A stretch of DNA of 64,000 nt from Clavibacter sp. VKM Ac-2872. GTDB lineage: Bacteria; Actinomycetota; Actinomycetes; Actinomycetales; Microbacteriaceae. The stretch is taken from positions 1,965,069 through 2,029,068 of the forward strand of contig NZ_JADKRR010000001.1 in the NCBI RefSeq assembly GCF_015351105.1, given 5' to 3'. A program made the position numbers and the translations under genes. A model generated the notes under the pieces. That model ran no database searches and was not told the origin of the DNA. It saw only the letters and a list, made by a program, of their open reading frames with translations. Positions 47,705-58,186 of this stretch are shown piece after piece (the stretch's first letter is position 1; each line of letters starts with the position of its first letter).

Positions 47705-47759
47705 CGACGGCGACGCGGGACCCCGAGGCTCTCAGGAGCCGGGTCCCACGCCGCCGTCG
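47705..47759 (-). terminator. Long hairpin terminator after wag31
   Basis: A near-continuous stem (cgacggcg-acgcgggaccc paired with gggtccc-acg-ccgccgtcg, with gagg/cctc-like pairs at the tip) of more than 20 pairs in the 142 bases between wag31 and rluD. It should end the division gene transcript. Confidence 0.7.
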
Positions 47760-47779
47760 GGCGCGCGGGTGGAGCGGTG

Positions 47780-48430
47780 CTAGTTGCCGAACGAGGCGGT
47801 GGCGGGCGCCTCGCTGGAACCGGCGGAGTCGAGCTCGCGCAGCTGGCCCTCGATGTAGCCCTTGAGCTTGGTGCGGTACTCGCGCTCGAACGTGCGCAGC
47901 TCGTCGATGCGGCCCTCGAGGATCTGACGCTCCTTCTCCAGGGCGGCGGTCTTCGAGCGCTGCTCGGCCTCGGCCTCGGCCGCGATGCGCGCGGCGGTGG
48001 CGTGCGCCTCGGCGACGAGCGCGTCGCGCTTCTCGACGCCCTCGCGGACGTGCTCCTCGTGGAGCTTGCGGGCGAGCCTGAGCAGGCTGCTGGTGCTGGA
48101 GGTCTCGTCGTCCGCGTCCGCGACCGGGGCGGCCGTCTGCGCCGCGACCGGGGCCGGCTCGGGCTCCGGGGTGGGCTCGGGCTCGACGACGACGGGGGCC
48201 TGCTCGACCGCGGCGGGCGCGGGAGCGGGAGCGTCGATGACGGTGGTCGCGGCCGGCGCGGCGTCGCCCGACGAGAGGCGCTGGCGCAGCTCGTCGTTCT
48301 CCTGGTGGAGGCGTCGCAGCTCGACGACCACCTCGTCGAGGAAGTCGTCGACCTCGTCCTGGTCGTATCCCTCGCGGAACTTGGTCGGCTGGAAACGCTT
48401 GTTGACGACGTCTTCAGGAGTGAGAGCCAT
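47780..48430 (-). CDS. wag31: DivIVA-like polar growth protein Wag31
   Basis: Coiled-coil scaffold that marks curved membrane at poles and septum and directs wall growth in actinobacteria. The 216 residues start [22 protein letters not shown], the membrane-binding DivIVA head, then a coiled coil (about 25-55), a Pro/Ala/Glu-rich spacer (about 60-105) and a second long coiled coil (about 115-200). GAGGTGG lies 7-8 bases before the ATG. It follows sepF and yggT as in other actinobacteria. Confidence 0.95.
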   Translation of the reverse strand: MALTPEDVVNKRFQPTKFREGYDQDEVDDFLDEVVVELRRLHQENDELRQRLSSGDAAPAATTVIDAPAPAPAAVEQAPVVVEPEPTPEPEPAPVAAQTAAPVADADDETSSTSSLLRLARKLHEEHVREGVEKRDALVAEAHATAARIAAEAEAEQRSKTAALEKERQILEGRIDELRTFEREYRTKLKGYIEGQLRELDSAGSSEAPATASFGN

Positions 48431-48570
48431 GGCCTGCCACCTCTTTTGTGCGTAGAGCGGGGTCCGCGGGTGCGGACGGGGGATTCGGGACAACGTGCGA
48501 CCCAACGCTATCAGCGGATCGCGTCGCTCCGGGGACCCGGGCGCGGATCAGCGGACGCGTCGGCCGTGCC

Positions 48571-48876
48571 TCAGCGCATGAGGCCGCTGGCGACGTTGAA
48601 CAGGATGATCGCCACGAGCATCGTGATCATCCAGCCGAAGTCGAGCGCCACGGGACCGAGGCGCAGCGGCGGGATCAGCCGGCGGACGAAGCCGATGGGC
48701 GGATCCGTGACCGTGTACGACGCCTCGGCGACGATGAGCATCGCGCCGCGCGGACGCCACTGCCGGGACAGCGACTGGACCAGGTCGAGGACGAACCGGC
48801 CCCACATGCAGATGATGAACGCCAGGAGGGCGAACCACAGGACGGTGGCGACGATGTTGACGATGATCACGGACAC
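48571..48876 (-). CDS. YggT family membrane protein
   Basis: A 101-residue protein with two membrane segments (about 3-23 and 73-95) separated by a loop with RFVLDLVQSLSRQWRPRG and VTDPPIGFVRRLIPPLRLGPVALDFGW, which matches the YggT family. It lies in the standard place between sepF and wag31 and is thought to help division or membrane protein assembly; precise role unknown. Confidence 0.9.
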   Translation of the reverse strand: MSVIIVNIVATVLWFALLAFIICMWGRFVLDLVQSLSRQWRPRGAMLIVAEASYTVTDPPIGFVRRLIPPLRLGPVALDFGWMITMLVAIILFNVASGLMR

Positions 48877-48937
48877 AAGTATGGCGGGCGCCGATGGGAG
48901 GTCCCCTCGGCGCCCGCCATCCCGGGGGCTCGGTGGA

Positions 48938-49432
48938 TCAGCGTCCGAAGAAGGAGGCCTCGACCTCGGCCTCGGTGGCCGACTGCTCGCCGGACACGGC
49001 GACGTGCGACGGCGACAGGAGGAAGACCTTCGCCGTGACGCGCTCGATCTTGCCGTACAGGCCGATGGACAGCCCGCTGGCGAAGTCGATGAGGCGACGT
49101 GCGTCGTCGTCCGTCATCTGCGACAGGTTGATGATGACCGGGACGCCCTCGCGGAAGTTCTCGGCGATGACCTGCGCGTCCTTGTAGGCCTTGGGGTGGA
49201 CGGTGAGGATCTCGTTCATTTCAGCCGGCGCCGCATTCCTTGTGGTGGTCGAGGGCTTGTGCAGGGGGGTCACGGGGGCCCGCTTCGCCTGCTGCTGGGG
49301 AGCCGGGGCGGGGGTCGGGACGGCCTGCACGGGCGACTGCTGCTGCTGCGCGGGCTGCTGTCCCTGCTGGTACTCGAGCTCCTCGTCGGCGAGTCCCAGG
49401 TACACCATGGTCTTGCGAAGTGGGTTGGCCAT
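48938..49432 (-). CDS. sepF: Cell division protein SepF
   Basis: Membrane anchor and bundler of FtsZ in actinobacteria, which lack FtsA and ZipA. The 164 residues have the amphipathic N-terminal helix [13 protein letters not shown], a Gln/Pro/Ala-rich linker (about 22-70) and the SepF core [30 protein letters not shown] with [22 protein letters not shown]. Of two adjacent ATGs the second fits AAAGAGG better. Confidence 0.95.
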   Translation of the reverse strand: MANPLRKTMVYLGLADEELEYQQGQQPAQQQQSPVQAVPTPAPAPQQQAKRAPVTPLHKPSTTTRNAAPAEMNEILTVHPKAYKDAQVIAENFREGVPVIINLSQMTDDDARRLIDFASGLSIGLYGKIERVTAKVFLLSPSHVAVSGEQSATEAEVEASFFGR

Positions 49433-49479
49433 CATTCCTCTTTCCGGGCTCGGCCTCCGACCGGACCGCACCTCCGACA

Positions 49480-50211
49480 TTAAGGGCCGTCGGGTCGCTT
49501 TCCCGTGATTGCCGATCCGATCCGAAGGTGTGTCGCGCCCTCGAGCAGCGCCTCGCGGAGGTCGCCGGACATGCCGGCCGAGATGGCGCGCGCGTCGGGC
49601 AGGATGCGGCGCACGTCGTCCGAGATCCCCCGGAGGCGCGCGAACGCGCGGCGGGGCTCGCCGTCGTCCGGCGCGACCGCCATGACGCCGAGGACGCGGA
49701 TGCCGGCAGCGGTCGCCGCGTGCTCCGCGAGCACCTCGGCCTCCGCGGGCGGGACGCCTCCGCGCGCCGGGTCGTCGGTGAGGTTCACCTGCAGGAAGAC
49801 GCGCGTCTCCCCCTCGTCGGACGCGAGCGCGTCGACGAGGGAGGCGCGGTCGACGGAGTGGATGACGGAGGCGTAGCGCCTCACCTGCCTGGCCTTCTTG
49901 CCCTGCAGCTGCCCGACGAAGTGCCAGGCGACGCCCGTGCCCTCGAGCTCGGCCGCCTTGCCCTGGGCCTCCTGGTGGCGGCTCTCGCCGAGGTCGCGGA
50001 CGCCGAGGTCGACGAGGGCGCGCAGCAGCGAGACGGGCTGGAACTTGGTGACCACGATCGTGGTCACCTCCTCGCTCCGGCGGCCCGCGGCGCGGATCCC
50101 GTCGGCGACGTCCGCCTGCACGGACGCCCACCGCTCGGCGAGGCCGGGGTGGGCCTCGTCGGGGTGGGCGTCCGGCGCGTGCGCGCCGCCGGTCTGCGGA
50201 GCGTCGGTCAC
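49480..50211 (-). CDS. YggS/PROSC family PLP-binding protein
   Basis: A 243-residue TIM-barrel protein that buffers pyridoxal phosphate; Lys56 in [11 protein letters not shown] is the PLP lysine. [39 protein letters not shown] and [30 protein letters not shown] are family signatures. The start overlaps the ftsZ stop by four bases, so it is coupled to ftsZ. The position between ftsZ and sepF is conserved. Confidence 0.94.
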   Translation of the reverse strand: MTDAPQTGGAHAPDAHPDEAHPGLAERWASVQADVADGIRAAGRRSEEVTTIVVTKFQPVSLLRALVDLGVRDLGESRHQEAQGKAAELEGTGVAWHFVGQLQGKKARQVRRYASVIHSVDRASLVDALASDEGETRVFLQVNLTDDPARGGVPPAEAEVLAEHAATAAGIRVLGVMAVAPDDGEPRRAFARLRGISDDVRRILPDARAISAGMSGDLREALLEGATHLRIGSAITGKRPDGP

Positions 50212-51347
50212 TTCAGGAAGTCGGGGATGTCCAGGTCGTCGCCGTCGTCCTCGAACGTCGGGTCGCTCGCGGGGACGGACGCGACGGGCGCCTCCGCCTG
50301 CGGGCGCGCCGGCGCCTGCTCGACGGCCTCGGGAGCGGCGACCGCTCCCCCGCCCGCGGCGACGAAGCCGCTGCGGCGGTTCTCGACCTTGGACGCCGGC
50401 TCGCCGCCGTCGAAGCCGGCTGCGATGACCGTGACGCGCACCTCGTCGCCGAGGGTGTCGTCGATGACGGCGCCGAAGATGATGTTCGCCTCGGGGTGCA
50501 CGGCCTCCTGCACGAGCTTGGCCGCGTCGTTGATCTCGAAGATGCCGAGGTTGGATCCGCCCTGGATGGACAGCAGGACGCCGTGGGCGCCCTCGATGCT
50601 CGCCTCGAGGAGGGGCGAGGCGACCGCGAGCTCGGCGGCCTTGATCGACCGGTCGGCGCCGCGGGACGAGCCGATGCCCATGAGCGCGGATCCCGCACCC
50701 TGCATGACGGACTTGACGTCGGCGAAGTCGAGGTTGATGAGGCCGGGCGTGGTGATGAGGTCGGTGATGCCCTGGACGCCCGCGAGGAGCACCTGGTCGG
50801 CGGTCGCGAAGGCCTCGAGCATGCTGATGCCGCGGTCGCTGATCTCCAGGAGGCGGTCGTTCGGGACGACGATCAGCGTGTCGACCTCGTTCTTCAGCGT
50901 CGCCACGCCGAGCTCGGCCTGAGCCGAGCGGCGCTTGCCCTCGAAGCCGAAGGGCTTCGTGACGACGCCGATGGTGAGCGCGCCGATCGACTTCGCGATG
51001 CGCGCCACGACGGGCGCGCCGCCGGTGCCGGTGCCGCCGCCCTCACCCGCGGTGACGAAGACCATGTCCGCGCCGGCCAGCGCCTCCTCGATCTCCTCCG
51101 CGTGGTCCTCGGCGGCGCGACGGCCGACCTCGGGGTCCGCGCCGGCGCCGAGGCCGCGGGTGATCTCGCGGCCGACGTCGAGCTTGACGTCGGCGTCGCT
51201 CATGAGCAGGGCCTGCGCGTCGGTGTTGATCGCGATGAACTCCACGCCCCGCAGACCGAGCTCGATCATGCGGTTCACGGCGTTGACGCCGCCACCGCCG
51301 ATGCCGACGACCTTGATGACGGCGAGGTAGTTCTGGTTGTTCGACAC
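50208..51347 (-). CDS. ftsZ: Cell division protein FtsZ
   Basis: Tubulin-like GTPase that forms the division ring. The 379 residues have the GTP-binding signature GGGTGTGG (103-110), the N-terminal [15 protein letters not shown], the T7 loop [11 protein letters not shown] and a C-terminal peptide [10 protein letters not shown] for partner binding. GGAGG lies 6-7 bases before the GTG start. The 137 bases upstream contain AT-rich sequence that may hold a separate promoter. Confidence 0.98.
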   Translation of the reverse strand: MSNNQNYLAVIKVVGIGGGGVNAVNRMIELGLRGVEFIAINTDAQALLMSDADVKLDVGREITRGLGAGADPEVGRRAAEDHAEEIEEALAGADMVFVTAGEGGGTGTGGAPVVARIAKSIGALTIGVVTKPFGFEGKRRSAQAELGVATLKNEVDTLIVVPNDRLLEISDRGISMLEAFATADQVLLAGVQGITDLITTPGLINLDFADVKSVMQGAGSALMGIGSSRGADRSIKAAELAVASPLLEASIEGAHGVLLSIQGGSNLGIFEINDAAKLVQEAVHPEANIIFGAVIDDTLGDEVRVTVIAAGFDGGEPASKVENRRSGFVAAGGGAVAAPEAVEQAPARPQAEAPVASVPASDPTFEDDGDDLDIPDFLK

Positions 51348-51387
51348 GACGGGCCTCCGCTAGAACCTTCGACCTCCGGTGGAGGCT

Positions 51388-51412
51388 TAGAGTTTACTCA
51401 GTATGCATTTCC
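51388..51412 (-). promoter_or_regulatory. Possible ftsZ promoter -10 region
   Basis: The minus strand reads catactgagTAAACTctaagcc, the only AT-rich patch in the 137-base gap between ftsQ and ftsZ. TAAACT fits a -10 box; no clear -35 is seen. Confidence 0.35.
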
Positions 51413-51484
51413 TGATCCCGACGTTAGGGGGCCGGGGGGCGGTGCGACGACTCCCGTGCCGCGTGTCGCGAAGGCCGGGCGGGA

Positions 51485-52825
51485 TCAGGGTCCGGCGACG
51501 GGCGCGTCGGGTGCCGACACGTCGTAGGAGCCCACGTCGCCGCGCGCCTTCACGAGCGCCTGCAGCACCTGGGCCTTGTCGACCGACCGGTCCCCGCTCC
51601 CCCACAGCACCTTCTTGCCGGTGCGGAGCGTGAGCATCACGTCGTCCGTCGTGTTCGCCTGGATGCTGTCGACCTGGGGCAGGAAGTCGGACGGCAGCGC
51701 GACGAGCACCGCCGCGGCGGCCTGGAACCGCGGGGAGGAGAAGTCCGCGCTCGGCAGGTCGATGAGCGGGTAGCCGTCGGGACGCGCCGTCGCGCGCTCG
51801 ATCGTGATGCCCGCGGGATCCACGAGGTCGAAGCCCGCGCCGGACTGGATCACGGCGACGGGCGTGCGCTCGACGATGCGGATCACGAGCGTCGACGGCG
51901 GGCGGCTCTCGGTGCTGTAGCTGCGGATGAGGGGGAACGCGCGGAGCTCGTCCCCGACGCGGTCGAGGTCGACCAGCGGCAGCGGCGTACCGACCTGGTC
52001 GGAGAGAGCGGCCTGGATGCTCGCCGGCGAGACGCGATCCGCACCCTCCACCTCGACCGTGCGGAGGGCGAGCAGGGGCGAGTACACGGCGATGCCGACG
52101 ACGATCGCGAGGGTGAGGACGGCGCCGAGCGCGCCGAGGAGCCCGGCGCGGCGCCGGCGTGCGCGCTGCGTGAACCGGCGCACCTCCTGGCGCTCGTAGC
52201 GCTGGCGCTCGCGGCGGGCCCGACGCAGCTGGCGGCGTGCCTCGGCGTCGCCGGTGGCCGCGCTCGCGGGACGGGCGGGGCGGTGGGCGCGAGGCGCCGG
52301 ATCCGCCTCCGCGGCGGTGTGCGTGCGTCGACGGAGCGGCTTCGCGGCAGCTGCGGCGCCCGCGACTCCGCGGGCCCGTGCTCCGAGGCGACCGGCGAGG
52401 CCCCCGCGCGGTGCGGGCTCCTCCCGACCGGTGCGCGGCGCGGGCGGCGCCTGGACCGGCGCCTGCGCGAGGTGCGGCAGGACGATCGGCTCGGTGTCGG
52501 GCTCGTCGTCGTCGCGCCACGCGGCGCGGGGCCGCGCGGTCGCGGGCGTCGACGGCGAGGGTGCGGCGGGCTCCGCCGGGCCGCCGACGCGCGGCCCCGT
52601 GCCGGTGCGCGGCACGGGCGGAGGGCTGACGGGACGCGGGGTCGTGGGTCGCGACGGCGCGCCGGCACCCGGACGCGCAGCCGGGGTCGCCGGGGGCGCG
52701 GGCGCGTCGGCGGGAGGGGATCCCCGGCGGCGGCGGCGGGCGGGCGGGTCCGCGCCCTCGACGGGCGCGTCGGGCGCGGGCGGCTTCGGGACCCGGGGCC
52801 GGTCGAAGCCCTCGGGCCGCTTCAC
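51485..52825 (-). CDS. ftsQ: Cell division protein FtsQ (DivIB)
   Basis: Bitopic division protein that links early and late divisome parts. Residues 1 to about 222 are a very long cytoplasmic tail rich in Pro, Ala and Arg; the membrane helix is about 225-245 ([24 protein letters not shown]); then a POTRA domain ([21 protein letters not shown]) and the FtsQ domain ([25 protein letters not shown]). The tail is much longer than the roughly 25-100 residues common in the family. The start overlaps the murC stop (ATGA). Confidence 0.9.
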   Translation of the reverse strand: MKRPEGFDRPRVPKPPAPDAPVEGADPPARRRRRGSPPADAPAPPATPAARPGAGAPSRPTTPRPVSPPPVPRTGTGPRVGGPAEPAAPSPSTPATARPRAAWRDDDEPDTEPIVLPHLAQAPVQAPPAPRTGREEPAPRGGLAGRLGARARGVAGAAAAAKPLRRRTHTAAEADPAPRAHRPARPASAATGDAEARRQLRRARRERQRYERQEVRRFTQRARRRRAGLLGALGAVLTLAIVVGIAVYSPLLALRTVEVEGADRVSPASIQAALSDQVGTPLPLVDLDRVGDELRAFPLIRSYSTESRPPSTLVIRIVERTPVAVIQSGAGFDLVDPAGITIERATARPDGYPLIDLPSADFSSPRFQAAAAVLVALPSDFLPQVDSIQANTTDDVMLTLRTGKKVLWGSGDRSVDKAQVLQALVKARGDVGSYDVSAPDAPVAGP

Positions 52826-54252
52826 TCGCGCGGCCGGGCGGACGCGGCGGGCTGCGGGGATCCGGCGCCGCGCTCGAGCGCGCCGATCACCTGCGGGATG
52901 ATGCGGTAGACGTCGCCGCAGCTGAGGGTCACGATGAAGTCGCCGTCGCGCGCGATCTCCGCCGCGCGGTCGGCCGCCTGCTGCCAGTCCGGCAGGTAGT
53001 CGACGTGGCTCGCCTCCTGGAAGCGCTCGGAGACGAGGGCGCCGGTGACGCCGGGGATCGGGTCCTCGCGCGCGCCGTACACGTCGAGCACGATGGTGTG
53101 GTCGGCGAGCTCCTCGTAGACGCGGGCGAAGTCGCCGGCCATCATCTGCGTCCGGCTGTAGAGGTGCGGCTGGTGCACGGCGATGATGCGGCCCTCCCCG
53201 ACGACCGTGCGCGCGGCCTCGAGCGCGGCGCGGACCTCGGTGGGGTGGTGCGCGTAGTCGTCGTAGACGCTCACGCCGCGGACCTCGGCGTGCAGCTCGA
53301 AGCGGCGGCCCGTGCCGGCGAAGCCGGCGAGGCCCGCGATGGCGTCGTCGGGATCCACGCCCAGGCCCACGAGCACGGCGTAGGCGCCGGCCGCGTTGAC
53401 CGCGTTGTGGCGGCCCGGGACGCGGAGGGCGGCGCGGCGGGAGACCCCGTCGTGGGTGAGCGTGAAGGCGACCGGGCCGTCGGTGACGATGTCGGTGATC
53501 CGGATGTCGGCTGCGGGGTCCTCGCCGAAGGTGATCACGCGGCCCTCGATGCGGGCGGTGACGCGCCGGGCGCCCGGGTCGTCGCTCGAGATGACGACGA
53601 GCTCCGACGCCGCGCTCGCGAACCGCACGAACGCGTCGTCGAAGGCCTCGTGCGAGCCGTAGTGGTCAAGGTGGTCGGCGTCGACGTTCGTGATGAGCGC
53701 GACGGACGTGTCGTAGAGGAGGAAGGACCCGTCGGACTCGTCGGCCTCGACGACGAAGAGCTCCTCGGATCCGGGGGCGCTCGAGACGCCGAGCCCGCCG
53801 ATCACGCCGCCGTTGACGAAGGACGGGTCGCGTCCCGCCTCGAGGAGCGCGGTCACGATCATGCCCGTGGACGTGGTCTTGCCGTGGGCGCCCGCGACGG
53901 CGACGAGCCGCTGGCCGGAGATGAGCCAGGCGAGCGCCTGCGAGCGGTGCAGGATCGGCAGGCCCCGCTCCTTCGCGAGCACGTACTCGGGGTTGTCCTG
54001 CCAGAGCGCGCCCGTGACGACGAGCGCCTCCGCGTCGCCCACGTGCGCGGCGTCGTGGCCGACGTGGATCTCGGCGCCGAGCTCCCGGAGCGCCTGCACG
54101 GCGTCGGAGTCGCGGGAGTCGGATCCCGTGACGCGGTGGCCGGCGGCGAGGAACAGGCGCGCGATGCCGCTCATGCCGGACCCGCCGATGCCCACGAAGT
54201 GGACGCGGCCGAGCTCCGTCGGGATGTCCATGGTCAGGTCGGGTGCGATCAC
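52822..54252 (-). CDS. murC: UDP-N-acetylmuramate-amino acid ligase MurC
   Basis: Adds the first amino acid of the stem peptide to UDP-MurNAc, using ATP. The 476 residues contain [17 protein letters not shown], the ATP loop [24 protein letters not shown] and [23 protein letters not shown] is well spaced for the GTG start; a downstream ATG is possible. If the organism is a Clavibacter-type bacterium with group B peptidoglycan, the amino acid added would be glycine rather than L-alanine (inference from wall chemistry, not from sequence). Confidence 0.96.
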   Translation of the reverse strand: MIAPDLTMDIPTELGRVHFVGIGGSGMSGIARLFLAAGHRVTGSDSRDSDAVQALRELGAEIHVGHDAAHVGDAEALVVTGALWQDNPEYVLAKERGLPILHRSQALAWLISGQRLVAVAGAHGKTTSTGMIVTALLEAGRDPSFVNGGVIGGLGVSSAPGSEELFVVEADESDGSFLLYDTSVALITNVDADHLDHYGSHEAFDDAFVRFASAASELVVISSDDPGARRVTARIEGRVITFGEDPAADIRITDIVTDGPVAFTLTHDGVSRRAALRVPGRHNAVNAAGAYAVLVGLGVDPDDAIAGLAGFAGTGRRFELHAEVRGVSVYDDYAHHPTEVRAALEAARTVVGEGRIIAVHQPHLYSRTQMMAGDFARVYEELADHTIVLDVYGAREDPIPGVTGALVSERFQEASHVDYLPDWQQAADRAAEIARDGDFIVTLSCGDVYRIIPQVIGALERGAGSPQPAASARPRE

Positions 54253-54296
54253 GTGCGGTCTCCTCGGAGGGTGGGAAGCGGGCGGGCGGCGCGCGG

Positions 54297-55397
54297 TCAG
54301 CGCCGCGCGGCGGTCCGGGACGGGCGGGCGGCGAGGGCGTCGCGGACGAGGTCGGCCATGCGGGCGGCGCCGTCGCGCGTGCCGACGGAGGCCGCCGCCC
54401 GGGACATGCGCGCGAGCGCCGCCGGGTCGGACAGGAGCGGGAGGACGTGCGCGAGCATCCAGTCGGGCGTGAAGTCGGCGTCGGCCACGACGATCCCGCC
54501 GCCGGCCGCGACCACGCCGCGGACGTTGACGGCCTGCTCGCCGTTGCCCACCGGGTAGGGGACGTAGACCGCGGGGAGGCCGACGGCCGTGAGCTCGGAC
54601 AGCGCGCCGGCCCCGGCGCGGGAGACGACCAGGTCGGCCGCGGCGATCGCGAGCTCCATCCGGTCGGAGTAGCCGACCACGTGGTAGCGCTCGACGCCCG
54701 GGTCGGTGAACTCCTGCGCGCCGCCGACGATGTGCAGGATCTGCGCGCCCGTTCCGGTGATGCGCTCGGCCACCTGCACCACGGTGCGGTTGAGGCTGCG
54801 CGCGCCCGTGGATCCGCCCGTGACGAGGAGCGTCGGCTGGTCGGCGTCGAGGCCGAGCTCGGCGCGCGCGGCGTCGCGGACGGCCTCGCGGTCGAGGGTC
54901 GCGATCTCGCGGCGCAGCGGCATGCCCACCACCTGCGCCCGTGGGAGGACGGTGTCCGGGAACGTGATCCCGACGGCGGTGGCGACACGTGCCCCGAGGC
55001 GGTTGGCGAGTCCGGGCGACGCGTTGGCCTCGTGCACGACGACGGGGACACCCGAGCGGCGCGCGGCGAGGTAGGCGGGTGCGGCCGCGTATCCGCCGAA
55101 GCCGACGACCACGTCGACGCCGCGGTCGGCGATCATGCGGCGGATCTGCCCCACCGCCCGCGTGAACGCCGGGGCGAAGCGCACGGCGGCCCCGTTCGGA
55201 CGACGTGGGAACGGCAGGCGGGCGATGGTGAGCAGCTCGTAGCCGCGGGCCGGGACGAGCCGGGACTCGAGCCCCTCGCGCGTGCCGAGCACGAGGATCG
55301 TCGCCTCCGGCTCGCGGGCGCGCAGCTCGTCCGCGACGGCGAGCAGCGGGTTCACGTGCCCCGCGGTGCCGCCGCCGGCGAGCAGGTAGGTCGTCAC
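54297..55397 (-). CDS. murG: UDP-GlcNAc transferase MurG (lipid II synthesis)
   Basis: Transfers GlcNAc to lipid I at the inner face of the membrane. From the GTG start ([24 protein letters not shown]) the protein has 366 residues with the three G loops: [26 protein letters not shown] and [13 protein letters not shown], plus [24 protein letters not shown] in the donor-binding domain. Overlaps the ftsW stop by four bases (GTGA). Confidence 0.96.
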   Translation of the reverse strand: MTTYLLAGGGTAGHVNPLLAVADELRAREPEATILVLGTREGLESRLVPARGYELLTIARLPFPRRPNGAAVRFAPAFTRAVGQIRRMIADRGVDVVVGFGGYAAAPAYLAARRSGVPVVVHEANASPGLANRLGARVATAVGITFPDTVLPRAQVVGMPLRREIATLDREAVRDAARAELGLDADQPTLLVTGGSTGARSLNRTVVQVAERITGTGAQILHIVGGAQEFTDPGVERYHVVGYSDRMELAIAAADLVVSRAGAGALSELTAVGLPAVYVPYPVGNGEQAVNVRGVVAAGGGIVVADADFTPDWMLAHVLPLLSDPAALARMSRAAASVGTRDGAARMADLVRDALAARPSRTAARR

Positions 55398-56683
55398 GAG
55401 CGCATGCCGATCACGGCGGGCACGACGTCCGGCGACTCCTCCGTCGTGGGCCTCCTGGCGAAGCCCAGCACGATGCCCATCGCCACGAGCGTCGTGACGA
55501 GCGACGACCCTCCCGACGACACGAACGGCAACGGCACCCCGAGCACCGGGAGCAGGTTGAGCACCACGGCGATGTTGACGAACGCCTGCACGATGATCCA
55601 GGTCATGACCGCGCCCGTCGCGACGCGCGCGAACGTGTCGGTGTTGGCCCGGATCACGCGGATGAAGCCGATGGCGAGCACGACGAACAGCAGGATGACG
55701 ACGATGGCGCCGATGAGGCCGAGCTCCTCGCCGATGATCGCGAAGATGTAGTCGTTGTCCGCCTCGGGCAGCCACATCCACTTGGCCTTCGAGTTGCCGA
55801 GGCCGACGCCGAAGATCCCGCCCGCGGCCAGCGCGTACAGGCCGTGCGTGGACTGCCAGCAGCCACCCGCGTAGTCGCACTGCCCGGTGATGAACTCGGT
55901 GACGCGACGCATGCGGCTGTCGCTGATCACGGTCATGAGCACGGCGAGCACGGAGCCGATCGTGAGCATGAGCGTCAGCTTGCCGATCGGGATGCCCGCG
56001 AAGAACAGGGCGCCCAGCACGATGCTCGCCATGATGATGACGGTGCCGAGGTCGCCGCCGAGCGCGACGAGGCCGACGGCGCCGCCCGCGACGGGCAGCA
56101 CGGGGATGAGGATGTGCGGCCAGGTCCGCAGCAGGTGGCGCTTCCTCGCGAGGATGAAGGCCAGCCAGATCACGAGGCCCACCTTGATGAGCTCGGCGGG
56201 CTGGAACGTCGTGCCCGCGATGCGGATCCAGCCGATGTTCTCGCCGACCTTGACGCCCATGGGGCCGAACACGAGCAGCTGCACGGCGCTGGCCGCGATC
56301 AGCAGCACCCACGCCCAGCGCTTCCAGAACATGGGCGGCACGAGCGAGACCAGCAGCATCAGCGGCACGCCGATGAGCGCGAACATGCCCTGCTTGAGGA
56401 AGATGCCGAAGAAGCCGCCGCCGGCGACGAACGAGTCGATGCTCGACGACGACAGCACCATCACCAGGCCGAACACGACCAGGAAGAGCGTCGTGCCGAG
56501 CAGGAGGAAGTAGGAGCCGCTCTCCGCGTGGAAGGCGCGGCCGAGGTGGATGCGCGCGGCGAGGCCGCGACGCTGCGTCCCCTCATGCCCGTCCTGCTCG
56601 GGTGCCTGCGGGGTGCGCGGACCGCGGGGGCCCGGCGCGTCAGCCGCGCGAGGGGTCCGCGTCGTTCTCGGGGGCAGTGTCAT
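55394..56683 (-). CDS. ftsW: Lipid II glycosyltransferase FtsW
   Basis: SEDS-family peptidoglycan polymerase that works with FtsI at the septum. The 429 residues have an N-terminal cytoplasmic tail of about 55 residues, about ten membrane segments and family motifs [59 protein letters not shown] and [23 protein letters not shown] stands 5 bases before this ATG, which lies inside the end of murD (44-base overlap). Confidence 0.94.
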   Translation of the reverse strand: MTLPPRTTRTPRAADAPGPRGPRTPQAPEQDGHEGTQRRGLAARIHLGRAFHAESGSYFLLLGTTLFLVVFGLVMVLSSSSIDSFVAGGGFFGIFLKQGMFALIGVPLMLLVSLVPPMFWKRWAWVLLIAASAVQLLVFGPMGVKVGENIGWIRIAGTTFQPAELIKVGLVIWLAFILARKRHLLRTWPHILIPVLPVAGGAVGLVALGGDLGTVIIMASIVLGALFFAGIPIGKLTLMLTIGSVLAVLMTVISDSRMRRVTEFITGQCDYAGGCWQSTHGLYALAAGGIFGVGLGNSKAKWMWLPEADNDYIFAIIGEELGLIGAIVVILLFVVLAIGFIRVIRANTDTFARVATGAVMTWIIVQAFVNIAVVLNLLPVLGVPLPFVSSGGSSLVTTLVAMGIVLGFARRPTTEESPDVVPAVIGMRS

Positions 56684-58184
56684 CCGCCGCACCTCCCAGG
56701 TGATGGTCGACCGCGGCCCGGAATCGGCGTCCGCGATCGGCGTAGTCGGTGAATTGGTCCATGGATGCCGCTGCCGGGGCCAGGAGGACGGTGTCGCCCT
56801 CCCGGGCCACGCCCGCCGCGAGCCGCACGGCGGACCGCATGACCTCATCAGTGTCGCTCTCGGCCACCTCGAGGACCGTGACGTCGGGCGCGTGTCGCGC
56901 GAATGCCGCGAGCACCTGGGTGCGCTCGACCCCGATCACGACGGCGGCGCGCAGGCGCGCCGCGTGGACGCGGATCAGCTCGTCGAGCTCGACGCCCTTG
57001 AGGAGGCCGCCGACGAGCCACACCACGGAGGGGAACGCCGCGAGCGACGCGGACGCGGCGTGCGGATTCGTGGCCTTCGAGTCGTCGACGAACGCGACGC
57101 CGTCGCGCTCGCCGATCCGCTCGATGCGGTGGCTGTCCAGCTCGAAGCGCAGCAGCGCCTGCCGGACGACGCCGGGCTCCACGCCGTAGGACCGGGCGAG
57201 CGCGGCCGCGGCGAGGATGTTCTGCACGATGTGCGGCGCGGCGAGGCCGACCGCGCGCAGCTCGTCGAGGGTCGTGAGCTCGAGGGCGCTCGTGAACCGC
57301 TCCTCGAGGAAGGCGCGGTCGCAGAGGATCCCGTCGACGATGCCGAGGTCGCTCGGACCCGGCGCGTCCAGGCCGAAGCCGATGGCGCGCGCGCCGTCCT
57401 GCACGTCGGCGTCGCGGAGCGCGTCCTCGGTCGCGCGGTCGGCGCGGTTGTAGACGCAGGCGACGCGCGTGTCCGCGTAGACGCGGCCCTTCGCCGCCGC
57501 GTACGCCTGGCGGGACCCGTGCCACTCCAGGTGGTCGTCGGCGAGGTTCAGGAAGGCGCTCGAGTACGGCCGCACCTCGCGCATGTAGTGCAGCTGGTGG
57601 CTCGACAGCTCGACCACGAGCACGTCGAAGCCGTCCGGGTGGCGCACGACGTCGAGCACGGGCAGGCCGATGTTCCCGCACGGCACCGCGCGCACGCCGC
57701 CCTCCTGGAGGAGCGCGGCCGTGAGCTGCGTGGTCGTGGTCTTGCCGTTGGTGCCGGTGATGGTGATCCACTCGGCGGGCGTCCCCGTCTTGTCGCGCAC
57801 GCGCCAGGCGAGCTCGATGTCGCCCCACAGCGGGATCCCCGCCTCCGTCGCCCAGGCCGGCAGCGGGTGCGTCGGCGCGTAGCCGGGCGACACGACGACG
57901 AGCTCGGGCGCGAAGGCGACGAGTTCCGCAGGGACGGGCTCCTCGTCCGTCGGCCGCACGAGCCGCCCGCCGATCACCTCGAGCAGCGCCAGCCGCTCTG
58001 CCGACGCGTCGGCCGCGACCACGAGCACGTCGGCGCCGAGCTCGATGAGCGTGTCGGCCACGGAGAAGCCCGTGCGGCCGAGCCCGAGGACGGCGACGCG
58101 GAGGCCGGTCCAGTCGTCGTGCCAGCTGTGCAGGGAGTCGGGTCGCGCGAGCACCCGGCCGTCGTCGAGGGGAGCGTCCGTCAT
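56640..58184 (-). CDS. murD: UDP-MurNAc-peptide-D-glutamate ligase MurD
   Basis: Adds D-glutamate as second residue of the stem peptide. The 514 residues show an N-terminal Rossmann domain (LRVAVLGLGRTGFSVADTLIELG), the ATP loop ITITGTNGKTTTTQL, NLADDHLEWHGS and VDDSKATNPHAASASL. The last 30 residues form an acidic tail whose coding region overlaps ftsW. Starts two bases after the mraY stop. Confidence 0.96.
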   Translation of the reverse strand: MTDAPLDDGRVLARPDSLHSWHDDWTGLRVAVLGLGRTGFSVADTLIELGADVLVVAADASAERLALLEVIGGRLVRPTDEEPVPAELVAFAPELVVVSPGYAPTHPLPAWATEAGIPLWGDIELAWRVRDKTGTPAEWITITGTNGKTTTTQLTAALLQEGGVRAVPCGNIGLPVLDVVRHPDGFDVLVVELSSHQLHYMREVRPYSSAFLNLADDHLEWHGSRQAYAAAKGRVYADTRVACVYNRADRATEDALRDADVQDGARAIGFGLDAPGPSDLGIVDGILCDRAFLEERFTSALELTTLDELRAVGLAAPHIVQNILAAAALARSYGVEPGVVRQALLRFELDSHRIERIGERDGVAFVDDSKATNPHAASASLAAFPSVVWLVGGLLKGVELDELIRVHAARLRAAVVIGVERTQVLAAFARHAPDVTVLEVAESDTDEVMRSAVRLAAGVAREGDTVLLAPAAASMDQFTDYADRGRRFRAAVDHHLGGAADDTAPENDADPSRG

Positions 58185-58186
58185 CT

